A stretch of DNA of 64,000 bases from Chryseobacterium luquanense (GTDB lineage Bacteria; Bacteroidota; Bacteroidia; Flavobacteriales; Weeksellaceae): assembly GCF_026460945.1 (NCBI RefSeq), contig NZ_JAOVZV010000026.1, positions 19,759 to 83,758 on the forward strand. Reading direction: 5' to 3'. Position numbers and translations under genes: made by a program. This document shows, piece by piece, positions 53,423-61,972 of this stretch. Numbering within the stretch: the stretch's first letter is position 1; each line of letters opens with the position of its first letter. The notes beneath the pieces are model-generated. The model saw only the letters and a list, made by a program, of their open reading frames with translations. It was not told where the DNA came from and searched no databases.

Positions 53423-53479
53423 CTTTGAAAACTTTACAGCTCCCTTCTTTCCGGTTTGTTTATGTTTAAAATTTTGCAT
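53408..53479 (-). CDS. lysA leader peptide, 23 residues with six lysines
   Basis: The ORF runs from an ATG behind an A-rich leader (AATAAAAAATAGCA) to a TAA. It starts MQNFKHKQTGKKGAV and ends FSKVWNT. Six of 23 residues are Lys, with a Lys-Lys pair at codons 11-12. Its promoter is TACTTTTG at 53500-53507. The ORF is followed by the terminator before lysA, and the antiterminator strand begins at codons 20-21 and covers the stop. In standard attenuation a ribosome stalled at the Lys pair would leave this strand free and lysA would be transcribed, while one reaching the stop would cover it and allow termination. A stand-alone small protein remains possible. Confidence 0.65.
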   Translation of the reverse strand: MQNFKHKQTGKKGAVKFSKVWNT

Positions 53480-53499
53480 TGCTATTTTTTATTCTTTTG

Positions 53500-53507
53500 C
53501 AAAAGTA
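53500..53507 (-). promoter_or_regulatory. -7 element of the lysA leader transcript
   Basis: TACTTTTG (TAnnTTTG) on the minus strand, 20 bp before the leader ATG. The -33 element is weak. Confidence 0.6.
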
Positions 53508-53660
53508 CTATTTATTTTGAAATATTTAATTTGAAACGTACTTTCTTATTGATGAAAATTAATTTTATGGTAAAATGTTCGTTTAATTTGGTGAAATATG
53601 TGTATTAAATTGCATTTTTCAGATTTTAATTAGAAGACAACAATTTATTTTATTTTTCAC

Positions 53661-53668
53661 TACATTTG
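53661..53668 (+). promoter_or_regulatory. -7 element of the T9SS cargo gene
   Basis: TACATTTG, 63 bp before the ATG. Confidence 0.5.
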
Positions 53669-53731
53669 GATAAAAATTTAAAACATTTTTGAATTGAATT
53701 TCAGTAAAATCATTAATCAAAACAAAATTTT

Positions 53732-55501
53732 ATGCGGAAATATTTAACATTCTTAATTGTATTTTGTTCTGTTACGTTCAACACGCAAACATTTAACTAT
53801 GAAAGAACATGGGCCACGCACATAGGTCCTGTAGATTCATTTATTGACAAAATCTTTTTTGACAACCAAAACAATATATATACTGAAGGTATTGCTTATA
53901 ATTCCACCAATGGTAGTTCCTCTGTACCAATATCTTACTACAACCAGTTTGTAAATCCGGGGTTACAAGGTTTTACAACGGGATTCGTTAATAATGCATC
54001 AGCAAAAATATCACCAAATGCAGCTACACTTCTAAGCTATTTTTACAATCCGCCAGGAAAAAAAATATATCACCGCGAAAGAAATGGCAACTATTACCAA
54101 AGGGAATTTTACACATCCCCCATTACTGTAAATTCAAATGTTTGGTTAACATCAAATGTTGAATCAAGCAATAACGAGATTATTTTAGCTAAATACAATG
54201 CAAATAATATTTTGCAATGGAGAACCTACATACCGACATTAAGCGAAGTAAAAACTGATAATGAAGGAAATATTTATATCTCAGGAAGTACTTATTGGCA
54301 GAGTTTAGGCGATATAGGAACTGCATTTCCATCCTATACTTTTCCAAATATTAATGGAAATTTAGTTAAACCAAATGTTTATGTTGCAAAACTTAATCCT
54401 CAAGGTGAAAAAATATGGGCAACTTATATCCCTTCACAAAATTATACAGACTTCGATGTGAACAATGGAAATGTATTTGTAATCACAAATGACGAAATTA
54501 ATGCCAGTGACGCAAATCTTGCTACAGCAGGAACTTTTCAGCAAACAAAAATAAAGGGAGCAATTACTAAACTCAATGCATCAAACGGCAGTAGAATTTG
54601 GGGAACGTATTACGGATTTTCAAGCAGCTCAACAGTTGATAGGATTGTAGCTTCTGAAGATGCTGTATACATCATCGGAACAATAAGCACAGCAAGTGGA
54701 AATCCTGGTTCGTATTATGCTACATCAGGTGCATTCAAAACCCAGATTGGCGGAAACTCAGATTATTATTTTACTAAATTTAACCAATCAGGAATCAGAG
54801 TTTGGGGAACCTATTACGGAACTCCTACTGATGAATATTTCATAGGAGCTACAGGAAATCTATGTCTTTCTGGTGACAAATTATTATTTGCATATCTGCA
54901 GTCCGGTACTTACAATTATTCTACACCCGGAGCCTATCAAACGACAAAACCAAGCAGTATGCCCGACATCGCTTTTACAATGTTCAGTACAAACGGTAAC
55001 AGAATTGTAACATCGTATTACGGTGGACCTCCTCCTGCAAACAACAATATTGGTTGGGCTGCACGTGCAAAATTTTCAGAAACAGAAGATGCTTTTTATC
55101 TTTTTGGGGCAACAAATTCTCAATCTGGGCACACAACACCAGGAAGCTTACAGCAAAATATGATTTTCCCAAATTCTAATAATGAAGGAATTGGAACATA
55201 CCTCGCAAAATTTTCAGTTAAATCATTATCAACTTCCGAAACTTCGGTAGCAACCGATTTACAACTTTTTGATAATCCCAACAACGGAAAATTTTCTCTA
55301 AAAGGAAAAATTCTTCAAACGGAAAACTGCAGTTTTAAAATCTATGATTTATCCGGAAGATTTGTGACAGAAGAAAAACTGTCAAATAATGAGTTGCAGC
55401 AATTTAATTATCATGAGATTTTAAAAACAGGAAACTATATTTTATCTGTTTTAAACTCGGATAACAATCTTATTAAAAATTTCAAAATGACAGTAAAGTA
55501 A
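53732..55501 (+). CDS. Secreted beta-propeller-like protein with type IX sorting domain
   Basis: The 589-residue protein has a signal peptide (MRKYLTFLIVFCSVTFNTQ) and repeated segments of the SBBP type. Examples are WATHIG, WRTYIPT, IWATYIPSQ, RIWGTYYGFSS and VWGTYYGTP, each followed by a D/G-rich turn and VYIIG-like strands. The last 75 residues (DLQLFDNPNNGKFSLKG, FKIYDLSGRFV, LKTGNYILSVLNSD) are a type A C-terminal sorting domain, so it is exported through the type IX system and bound to or released from the cell surface. The ligand is unknown. Its stop is 2 bp from the stop of the convergent exonuclease gene. Confidence 0.88.
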   Translation: MRKYLTFLIVFCSVTFNTQTFNYERTWATHIGPVDSFIDKIFFDNQNNIYTEGIAYNSTNGSSSVPISYYNQFVNPGLQGFTTGFVNNASAKISPNAATLLSYFYNPPGKKIYHRERNGNYYQREFYTSPITVNSNVWLTSNVESSNNEIILAKYNANNILQWRTYIPTLSEVKTDNEGNIYISGSTYWQSLGDIGTAFPSYTFPNINGNLVKPNVYVAKLNPQGEKIWATYIPSQNYTDFDVNNGNVFVITNDEINASDANLATAGTFQQTKIKGAITKLNASNGSRIWGTYYGFSSSSTVDRIVASEDAVYIIGTISTASGNPGSYYATSGAFKTQIGGNSDYYFTKFNQSGIRVWGTYYGTPTDEYFIGATGNLCLSGDKLLFAYLQSGTYNYSTPGAYQTTKPSSMPDIAFTMFSTNGNRIVTSYYGGPPPANNNIGWAARAKFSETEDAFYLFGATNSQSGHTTPGSLQQNMIFPNSNNEGIGTYLAKFSVKSLSTSETSVATDLQLFDNPNNGKFSLKGKILQTENCSFKIYDLSGRFVTEEKLSNNELQQFNYHEILKTGNYILSVLNSDNNLIKNFKMTVK

Positions 55502-55503
55502 AA

Positions 55504-56727
55504 TTATCTTGGTAATGGCAGAGTCTCAAAATCACCACGAAGCAAAGCCAGTTGCAAATCGTTGGTAAGATCAGAAGTGGGCAGAGGCAAATCGATTTTT
55601 AACTTTGAAATTTTACTTAAAGTCTGAATTTGAGTAAACAATTCATAAAACCCATAAGAAACGGCCTTTCCGTTTTCGATAATTAAAAACATTTTTTCAC
55701 CCAATTTTCTGCCACTTCCTAGCCACAGTTCGTTACGTTTTCTGAAATCGATTTTCTTCTTGAAGTTTTCAATGTTTTTAAATTCCTCAATGTTTTTGAT
55801 AAACTGAACTGCTTTTGAGCCTTGTGTAAAAGCTCTGAACTTCAAAATTGGTTTCTCGGTTTTATTTAAAGTGTTTTTTTCTACTACATATTTATTATTT
55901 CTAAAATACAGTCCGAAAGGCAAAACTTCTCTCTTTTTAACTCCTTTTGAATTTAAAATCAATTTAGCAATAATATCCGTTCCCGTGAGCTCAAAATGAA
56001 TCTGCTCAACCTCACGCTGAATTTCTTCAAACTTCTTCGATTTGGAATTAAATAATTTTTTAGAAAATTTATTAATATCCTGAACGTAATCTGAAAGTAT
56101 AATCTTCCCAGCGTCATCCTGGAAATAAACAAATCCTTTTTCGCTTGGCAAATCCTGCGTTAAAAGCTTGATTTTGTTGATATACGTTTTGGCATTTGTT
56201 TCGTCATGCTGCTTCTGTATAATCTCGTTTTCCGTGTCTTTCGAAACCAAAAGCTTAAATAATTCCAAAGTCGCTCTTGCATCACCTTCTGCACGATGAG
56301 CATTAACTAATGGAATTCCTAAAGATTTTACTAATTTTTGTAAAGAATAACTTACTTCATCCGGAATCAGTTTTTTAGCTAAAGGAATTGTATCTAAAGT
56401 ATTGATTTTAAAATCATAACCAAGACGTTGAAACGACTGGCGAAGCATTCTGTAATCAAAATCGATATTATGACCGACTAAAGTTGTTCCATCGGTAATT
56501 TCAACAACTCTCTTTGCCAATTCATGGAATTTTGGAGCAGTTTTTACCATTTTCGGACTAATATTCGTCAATTTCTGAACAAAAGGGGTAATATCACTTT
56601 CCGGATTGACAAGCGAAATAAATTGGTCGACAACTTTATGCCCATCATATTTAAAAATGGCAATATCTATAATGCATTCTTTCCTAAAACCTGCACCATT
56701 GCTTTCTATATCTATAATTGAATACAT
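55504..56727 (-). CDS. DEDDh exonuclease with degenerate GIY-YIG-like region
   Basis: The start is the ATG of MYSIIDIESNGAG, where the first catalytic acids (DIES) lie within 10 residues as in DnaQ-like enzymes. The longer frame adds 16 unlikely residues. Residues 1-170 form the exonuclease: LVGHNIDFDYRML, ... VNAHRAEGDARAT with the final His and Asp. A second part begins at LPSEKGFVYFQDDAGKIIL (about 205), placed where similar proteins have a UvrC-type GIY-YIG nuclease, but the Tyr and Arg residues are not evident. The 407-residue protein may act as epsilon-like proofreader or in repair. Confidence 0.82.
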   Translation of the reverse strand: MYSIIDIESNGAGFRKECIIDIAIFKYDGHKVVDQFISLVNPESDITPFVQKLTNISPKMVKTAPKFHELAKRVVEITDGTTLVGHNIDFDYRMLRQSFQRLGYDFKINTLDTIPLAKKLIPDEVSYSLQKLVKSLGIPLVNAHRAEGDARATLELFKLLVSKDTENEIIQKQHDETNAKTYINKIKLLTQDLPSEKGFVYFQDDAGKIILSDYVQDINKFSKKLFNSKSKKFEEIQREVEQIHFELTGTDIIAKLILNSKGVKKREVLPFGLYFRNNKYVVEKNTLNKTEKPILKFRAFTQGSKAVQFIKNIEEFKNIENFKKKIDFRKRNELWLGSGRKLGEKMFLIIENGKAVSYGFYELFTQIQTLSKISKLKIDLPLPTSDLTNDLQLALLRGDFETLPLPR

Positions 56728-56849
56728 TATATTATAACTTAAACTTCTATAATCAAAAACCAAACCTTTCGACAAAATGATTTGCTAAAAGGCAATTCTG
56801 CTAAAATAATGAAATTACATTAAAGAATCCAAAAACTATCTATTCACAT

Positions 56850-58376
56850 TTATCTCCTTCTTCCGCCCAAACCTAACATTCCTAAAATTGCTTTAGCTCC
56901 TTCGCGCAACAAAGTATTAGTAAAAGTTCTTCCTTGTCGGCTGTTTAAAACCTGCTCAAACATTCCCGGTTCCTCCTTTACGGGCTTTGTTTTTTGAGTC
57001 GGGGTAGAATTTTCAACTGCGTGCTCCATTCTTTTTACTAAAATTTCGTACGCAGATTCGCTGTCGATCGGTTTTTCATATTTTGAAACCAAAGCCGATC
57101 TTGAAGTTAATTCTGAAACTTCAGCATCGTTCAGAACATCCATTCTGGACTCAGGAGAAATAAGATAGGTATGAACCAGTGGCGTTGGAATTCCTTTTTC
57201 GTCCAAAGCCGTTACAAATGCTTCACCAATTCCTAAATTCTGAATTAATTCAGAAGCATTATAAAATTCTGTGGTTGGATAATTTTCAACAGCTTTTGAA
57301 ATTTCCTTTTTATCTTTTGCGGTAAAACCTCTCAGCGCATGCTGGATTTTTAAACCTAATTGAGAAAGCACATTTTCCGGAACGTCACCAGGAATCTGAG
57401 TGATAAAATAAATCCCGACCCCTTTTGAACGGATCAGTTTTACCATCGTTTCAATCTGTGAAACCAAAGCTTTGGAAGATTCATCAAAAATCAAATGTGC
57501 TTCATCGATGAAAAGAACCAATTTGGGTTTTCCGCTGTCGCCCTCCTCAGGAAACGTCATGTAAATTTCAGCAAAAAGCGAAAGCATAAACGTTGAAAAT
57601 AGTTGCGGTTTATTCTGAATATCAGCAACTCTTAAAATATTGACAACCCCTTTTCCATCTCTTGTTTCCAATAAATCATTTACATCAAAGCTCAATTCTC
57701 CGAAGAAATCTGCGGCGCCCTGCTGTTCCAATGCAACAATTGACCTTAAAATTGCACCTAAGGAAGCAGATGCAATCGAACCGTAATTAGCAGACAACTC
57801 TGCTTTCCCTTGAGGATTGTCTGTTACATATTGCAGGACTTTCTTTAAATCATTTAAATCAATCAAAGGCAAACCTTTGTCATCACAATATTTAAAAACG
57901 ATTGACATGATACTTTGCTGCGTATCATTCAGTTGTAAAATTTTAGATAATAAAACAGGTCCGAATTCAGTAACAGTAGCTCTTAATTTAACTCCTTTTC
58001 CTCCAGAAATACTCATTAATTCCACCGGGAAAGCCTGCGGATTGTAAGGCAGCTGTGTTTTTGCATAACGCTCCTCAATTATAGAATTCATCTGTCCAGC
58101 TTCAGCAATTCCAGAAAAATCTCCTTTAATGTCTAAAACCAAAGATGGAATTCCTGCATGAGAAAGCTGCTCAGCGAAAACCTGAAGTGTTTTTGTTTTT
58201 CCGGTTCCGGTGGCTCCGGCAATTAGACCGTGACGGTTGATGGTTTTTAAAGGAATTGTAACATTAACTTCTGTAACTACATCGCCGTCTAACATACCTT
58301 TTCCCAGAATTATATGTTCTCCTTTTGGAGTATATCTTGTCGAAAGTTCGTCAATAAATTTTGTTTTGTCTGCCAT
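56850..58376 (-). CDS. HerA-like ATPase (DUF853 family)
   Basis: The 508-residue P-loop ATPase has Walker A GATGTGKT (about residues 53-60), SLVLDIKGDFSGIAEAG, Walker B LVLFIDEAHLIFD and the sensor region GIYFITQIPGD, as in DUF853 (YjgR-like) proteins. The C-terminus ends in a Gly/Arg tail. HerA-type ATPases translocate DNA or RNA. The usual nuclease NurA is not adjacent, and the cellular role of DUF853 is not known. Confidence 0.88.
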   Translation of the reverse strand: MADKTKFIDELSTRYTPKGEHIILGKGMLDGDVVTEVNVTIPLKTINRHGLIAGATGTGKTKTLQVFAEQLSHAGIPSLVLDIKGDFSGIAEAGQMNSIIEERYAKTQLPYNPQAFPVELMSISGGKGVKLRATVTEFGPVLLSKILQLNDTQQSIMSIVFKYCDDKGLPLIDLNDLKKVLQYVTDNPQGKAELSANYGSIASASLGAILRSIVALEQQGAADFFGELSFDVNDLLETRDGKGVVNILRVADIQNKPQLFSTFMLSLFAEIYMTFPEEGDSGKPKLVLFIDEAHLIFDESSKALVSQIETMVKLIRSKGVGIYFITQIPGDVPENVLSQLGLKIQHALRGFTAKDKKEISKAVENYPTTEFYNASELIQNLGIGEAFVTALDEKGIPTPLVHTYLISPESRMDVLNDAEVSELTSRSALVSKYEKPIDSESAYEILVKRMEHAVENSTPTQKTKPVKEEPGMFEQVLNSRQGRTFTNTLLREGAKAILGMLGLGGRRR

Positions 58377-58518
58377 TTGATATTTTTAACTCTTAAAGGT
58401 AATTATTTTTACAAAATCTCGAGTTTCAATTTTGTGAATTTCTTAATAATCTAAATTTAAAATGAATATAGTTGAATATGATATAAAACAGTCTACCTAT
58501 TTTATCCACTTTTCAATT

Positions 58519-58601
58519 ATAGTTTCTGTCTGATATTTAATCACTTTCACATAGATTGAAAATATGAAAATTATAATATTGAAAGAAACTATCAATCAGA
58601 C
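58519..58601. repeat. Interleaved complementary segments upstream of the MBL-rhodanese gene
   Basis: ATAGTTTC (58519-58526) is complementary to GAAACTAT (58585-58592), and GTCTGAT (58528-58534) to ATCAGAC (58595-58601). The pairs cross, as in a pseudoknot or two operator half-sites. The 285-bp gap holds nothing else clear. Confidence 0.3.
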
Positions 58602-58661
58602 TTATCATTTCTTTATAATTAATTCATTACTTTGTATATTCATAATATTAAATCAGACTCA

Positions 58662-60071
58662 ATGAAAATTGAACAAATATATACAGGTTGCTTAGCACAA
58701 GGCGCATACTATATCGTATCAGAAAATGAAGCCGCAATTATAGATCCGCTGAGAGAAGTAAAACCATATCTTGATCGCCTTGAAAAAGACAACGTTACCT
58801 TAAAATATATATTTGAAACTCATTTTCACGCAGATTTTGTTTCGGGACATTTAGACTTAAGTAAAAAAACAGATGCACCTATTGTTTACGGACCAACTGC
58901 AGAACCAAATTTTGACGCAATCATTGCTGAAGACAATCAGATTTTCGAAATCGGAAATATCAAAATAAAAGCACTGCACACTCCAGGTCACACCATGGAA
59001 AGCACAACTTATCTGTTAATTGACGAAAACGATGTTGAAACTGCAATTTTCACAGGAGACACATTATTTTTAGGTGATGTTGGCCGTCCCGATCTTGCCC
59101 AAAAAGCAGGAAGCATGACACAGGAAGATCTTGCCGGAATTTTGTACGAAAGTTTGCACAGTAAGATTTTGCCTTTGGATGATAGCATCACAGTTTATCC
59201 CGCTCACGGAGCTGGTTCGGCTTGCGGAAAAAATATGCAGAAAGAAACGGTTGACATTCTTGGAAATCAAAGAAAAACAAATTATGCTCTAAATCAACCA
59301 GATAAAGAATCATTCATTAAAGAAGTTCTTGACGGATTAACGGCTCCACCAAAATATTTCGGGATGAATGTTGCGATGAATAAAGGTGGTTACGACAGCC
59401 TTGATGATGTGATGACAAAAGGCTTAAACCCAATTTCTGTAGAAGATTTTGAAAGTTTTGCAGAAGAGACCGGAGCTTTGATTTTAGATACTCGTGGTCC
59501 TGCAGATTTTCACAAAGGTTTTATTCCAAATTCTATTAATATTGGCTTGAAAGGAGATTTCGCACCATGGGTCGGAAGTTTAATTGTTGATGTAAAACAC
59601 CCTCTGCTTTTGATTGCAGACGAAGGAACTGAAGAAGAAGTGATCACAAGATTAAGTAGAGTTGGTTTTGATAATGTTTTAGGTTATTTAAAAGGAGGCT
59701 TCGAATCATGGAAAAATTCCACAAAGGAAAGTGATGAGATTAAAAGGATTACTCCAACTGAATTTGTAGAACAGTTTAATGAACATTCAAAAATCATTGA
59801 TGTAAGAAAAATCGGAGAATATTCTGCCGAACATATTGACAACGCTTACAGCCGACCTTTAGATACGATTAGTGATTGGGTTTCAACGATTGATGATTCT
59901 GAGCATTTCTTTTTGCATTGCGCAGGAGGTTATAGAAGCATGATTGCGGCAAGCATCCTTAACTCACACGGAATCAGAAATTTCACCGAAATTGAAGGTG
60001 GTTTTAATGGAATAAAAAAAACAGAAAAACTTCCAGTTTCAGATTTTGTTTGCCAGTCTAAAACATTATAA
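58662..60071 (+). CDS. Metallo-beta-lactamase / double rhodanese protein (persulfide dioxygenase type)
   Basis: The start is the ATG of MKIEQIYTGCLAQGAYYI; ten codons upstream are also open but do not fit. The 469-residue protein has an ETHE1-like metallo-beta-lactamase domain (THFHADFVSGH at 53-63, HTPGHTMES, FTGDTLFLGDVGRPD). Two rhodanese domains follow. The first (about 265-365) has no Cys where the active site should be (LLLIADEGTEEE). The second (about 375-465) has HCAGGYRS with the Cys. It likely oxidises glutathione- or bacillithiol-like persulfides and moves sulfane sulfur. A thioredoxin gene follows in 33 bp. Confidence 0.88.
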   Translation: MKIEQIYTGCLAQGAYYIVSENEAAIIDPLREVKPYLDRLEKDNVTLKYIFETHFHADFVSGHLDLSKKTDAPIVYGPTAEPNFDAIIAEDNQIFEIGNIKIKALHTPGHTMESTTYLLIDENDVETAIFTGDTLFLGDVGRPDLAQKAGSMTQEDLAGILYESLHSKILPLDDSITVYPAHGAGSACGKNMQKETVDILGNQRKTNYALNQPDKESFIKEVLDGLTAPPKYFGMNVAMNKGGYDSLDDVMTKGLNPISVEDFESFAEETGALILDTRGPADFHKGFIPNSINIGLKGDFAPWVGSLIVDVKHPLLLIADEGTEEEVITRLSRVGFDNVLGYLKGGFESWKNSTKESDEIKRITPTEFVEQFNEHSKIIDVRKIGEYSAEHIDNAYSRPLDTISDWVSTIDDSEHFFLHCAGGYRSMIAASILNSHGIRNFTEIEGGFNGIKKTEKLPVSDFVCQSKTL

Positions 60072-60104
60072 AAAATCATTCATTTCAATTAAAAGATTAA
60101 AACA

Positions 60105-60404
60105 ATGTCACAAAAATTTCAAGAACTTATAGAATCTGAAAGACCTGTACTCATCGACTTTTTCGCTACATGGTGTCAACCATGCAAAGTACAGTCATCT
60201 GTTTTAACGACAGTAAAAGAAAAAATTGGCGAAGGTGCTAGAATTGTAAAAATAGATATTGACCAATATCCTGCGATTGCTTCTCAGTATGGAGTTCGTG
60301 GAGTTCCAACTTTAGCCGTTTTCAAAAGAGGAGAATTGTTGTACAAAGAAAGCGGAGTTCATGACGTGAATCGCTTGACTCAACTTTTAGAACAGTATAT
60401 TTAA
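60105..60404 (+). CDS. Thioredoxin
   Basis: The 99-residue protein has the redox motif WCQPC (residues 23-27) in DFFATWCQPCKVQ and the cis-Pro segment RGVPTLAVF. It is a cytoplasmic thiol carrier. Its place behind the MBL-rhodanese gene suggests it reduces the persulfide products. Pro in CQPC differs from the common CGPC only in the second position. Confidence 0.92.
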   Translation: MSQKFQELIESERPVLIDFFATWCQPCKVQSSVLTTVKEKIGEGARIVKIDIDQYPAIASQYGVRGVPTLAVFKRGELLYKESGVHDVNRLTQLLEQYI

Positions 60405-60439
60405 GGTTGAGGATAAGATTTAAGTTAACTGATTAAAAA

Positions 60440-60475
60440 TTAATCCCAAAGATATATTACGATCTTTGGGATTAA
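60440..60475. terminator. Bidirectional intrinsic terminator
   Basis: 14-bp perfect arms (60440-60453 and 60462-60475) across 8 nt, between thioredoxin and the convergent amidase. Confidence 0.8.
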
Positions 60476-60494
60476 TTTTACCATAATATTGGTC

Positions 60495-61244
60495 TTAAAT
60501 TTTAATCTCAAAGTTATCTCTGTCATTCAAAAACTGAAAATGTTCCCTAAAGTCCTTCAGTTCATTAATATCTAATTCTGCAGAAATAAGATTTTCATTT
60601 TTTTGTGAAATTTCTTTTCCGTCAGCAAAAAAACAGTGCGAACTTTCTTTATAAGACAAATCATTACCATCTGTTCCGATCCGGTTTAGGCCAAAAACAA
60701 AAGAAAGATTTTCAATAGCTCTCGCTTTCAACAAATGTTCCCAGGCTCCTACTCTTTTCTCTGGCCAATTTGCCACATACAAAATCGCATCATAATCATC
60801 ATTATTTCTTGCAAAAACAGGAAATCTTAAATCATAACAAACCTGCAACATAAAACGAATTCCGTTATACTCAACAATTACTCTGTGTTTTCCAGGAGTA
60901 TAAACTTTATCTTCTCCCGAAAAAGAAAACAAATGCCTTTTATCATAAACAATTTCAGAATGGGGCTTTACAAAATACATTCTGTTGTAAAATTGACCAT
61001 CAACTTCAACTGAGGCACTTCCGCAAAAAGCCGCATTTTTTTCTTTTGATATTTTCTGCAAGAATTCAAGAGATTCTTCATTTTTATCTGAAACTTCAGC
61101 TGCATCCATGCAAAACCCTGTAGAAAACATTTCAGGCAGAAGAAAAAGATCTGCGGTTTCATTTTCCAATTGTTGCGTAATCAGTTCGAAGTTTTTTGCT
61201 TTATCTTTCCAGACAATATCCTGATTTAATCCTATAATTTTCAT
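60495..61244 (-). CDS. Nitrilase-family amidohydrolase, omega-amidase type
   Basis: The 249-residue enzyme has the nitrilase triad: Glu38 in LLPEMFSTGF, Lys102 in YDKRHLFSF and Cys136 in QVCYDLRFPVF. YDLRFPVFARNN and NWPEKRVGAWEHLLKARAIEN match the YafV/NIT2 branch, which hydrolyses alpha-ketoglutaramate and similar side products of transaminases. Confidence 0.9.
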   Translation of the reverse strand: MKIIGLNQDIVWKDKAKNFELITQQLENETADLFLLPEMFSTGFCMDAAEVSDKNEESLEFLQKISKEKNAAFCGSASVEVDGQFYNRMYFVKPHSEIVYDKRHLFSFSGEDKVYTPGKHRVIVEYNGIRFMLQVCYDLRFPVFARNNDDYDAILYVANWPEKRVGAWEHLLKARAIENLSFVFGLNRIGTDGNDLSYKESSHCFFADGKEISQKNENLISAELDINELKDFREHFQFLNDRDNFEIKI

Positions 61245-61383
61245 ACGCAGATTTCTATTTTTTTAATTGTCATATATAATCGCCTTTCTAAAATTACATA
61301 AATGCTTTAAAAATAAATATGGTGATTTCATATTTCTATTTCAAAACTTGTATAAATTTACAGTTTTTAAATGGTTTCGGTTT

Positions 61384-61391
61384 TATATTTG
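61384..61391 (+). promoter_or_regulatory. -7 element of the DUF6646-like gene
   Basis: TATATTTG, 38 bp before the ATG. Confidence 0.55.
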
Positions 61392-61429
61392 CTGCAAATT
61401 GTCATTAGTAATAATTTAAAATAAAATCT

Positions 61430-61867
61430 ATGAAGAAATTGATTTTTATGTTGATGATGTTTGTCGGAGCGACAGTCAGCGCACAAGCCTACACCGGAAA
61501 AGGAGATCAAAAAGTCAACTTGGGACTTAATGCATGGGGATATGGAACAGGAATTTCTGCAACTTATGATTACGGTTTAAATCAACTCATCTCAGTTGGA
61601 GCCGGAGGAAATGCTTATTTTGACAATTACAGAGACAACAATAAAGATAACAGAGTTTTTATTTTCGGTCGAGTAAATTTCCATTTAAAAGAAGCCTTAC
61701 AATTACCTGAGCAATTGGATATTTATCCGGGCGTTGATTTGGGCGTTTTAGGAAGAGATTTCGGAATCGGAGCTCACATTGGCGCAAGATATTTCTTTAC
61801 CGATAAATTCGGAGTTTTTGCGGAAGTTGGGAACAACGGAAGTTTAGGCGTTTCTTTCAATTTCTAA
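61430..61867 (+). CDS. Small outer-membrane beta-barrel (DUF6646-like)
   Basis: The 145-residue protein has a signal peptide (ending SAQA) and about eight amphipathic strands with aromatic girdles (VNLGLNAWGYGTGISATYDY, VFIFGRVNFHL, GVFAEVGNNGSLGVSFNF). The final Phe is the outer-membrane insertion signal. It is a small barrel of unknown role, with its own promoter and terminator. Confidence 0.75.
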   Translation: MKKLIFMLMMFVGATVSAQAYTGKGDQKVNLGLNAWGYGTGISATYDYGLNQLISVGAGGNAYFDNYRDNNKDNRVFIFGRVNFHLKEALQLPEQLDIYPGVDLGVLGRDFGIGAHIGARYFFTDKFGVFAEVGNNGSLGVSFNF

Positions 61868-61888
61868 AAACATGTCACAATATATGAC

Positions 61889-61916
61889 AAAGCTTCTCAT
61901 TTCGAGGAGCTTTTTT
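61889..61916 (+). terminator. Intrinsic terminator
   Basis: AAAGCTTCTC and GAGGAGCTTT (one G-U pair) across 5 nt, followed by a T run. Confidence 0.85.
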
Positions 61917-61917
61917 A

Positions 61918-61948
61918 TTTGGCATCCTTTTGATAATTGTTACCTTTG
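61918..61948 (+). promoter_or_regulatory. Promoter of rseP
   Basis: TTTG (61918-61921), 19-bp spacer and TACCTTTG (61941-61948): close to the ideal Bacteroidota promoter. The -33 part touches the previous terminator. Confidence 0.75.
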
Positions 61949-61972
61949 CAAATTATAATCTAAAAACAATTA

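Noticed and set aside
61873..61889. TGTCA-N7-TGACA after the DUF6646-like gene
   Set aside because: The half-sites face the other way and the spacing differs from the lon and miaB palindromes. It lies at a transcript end, not before a gene.
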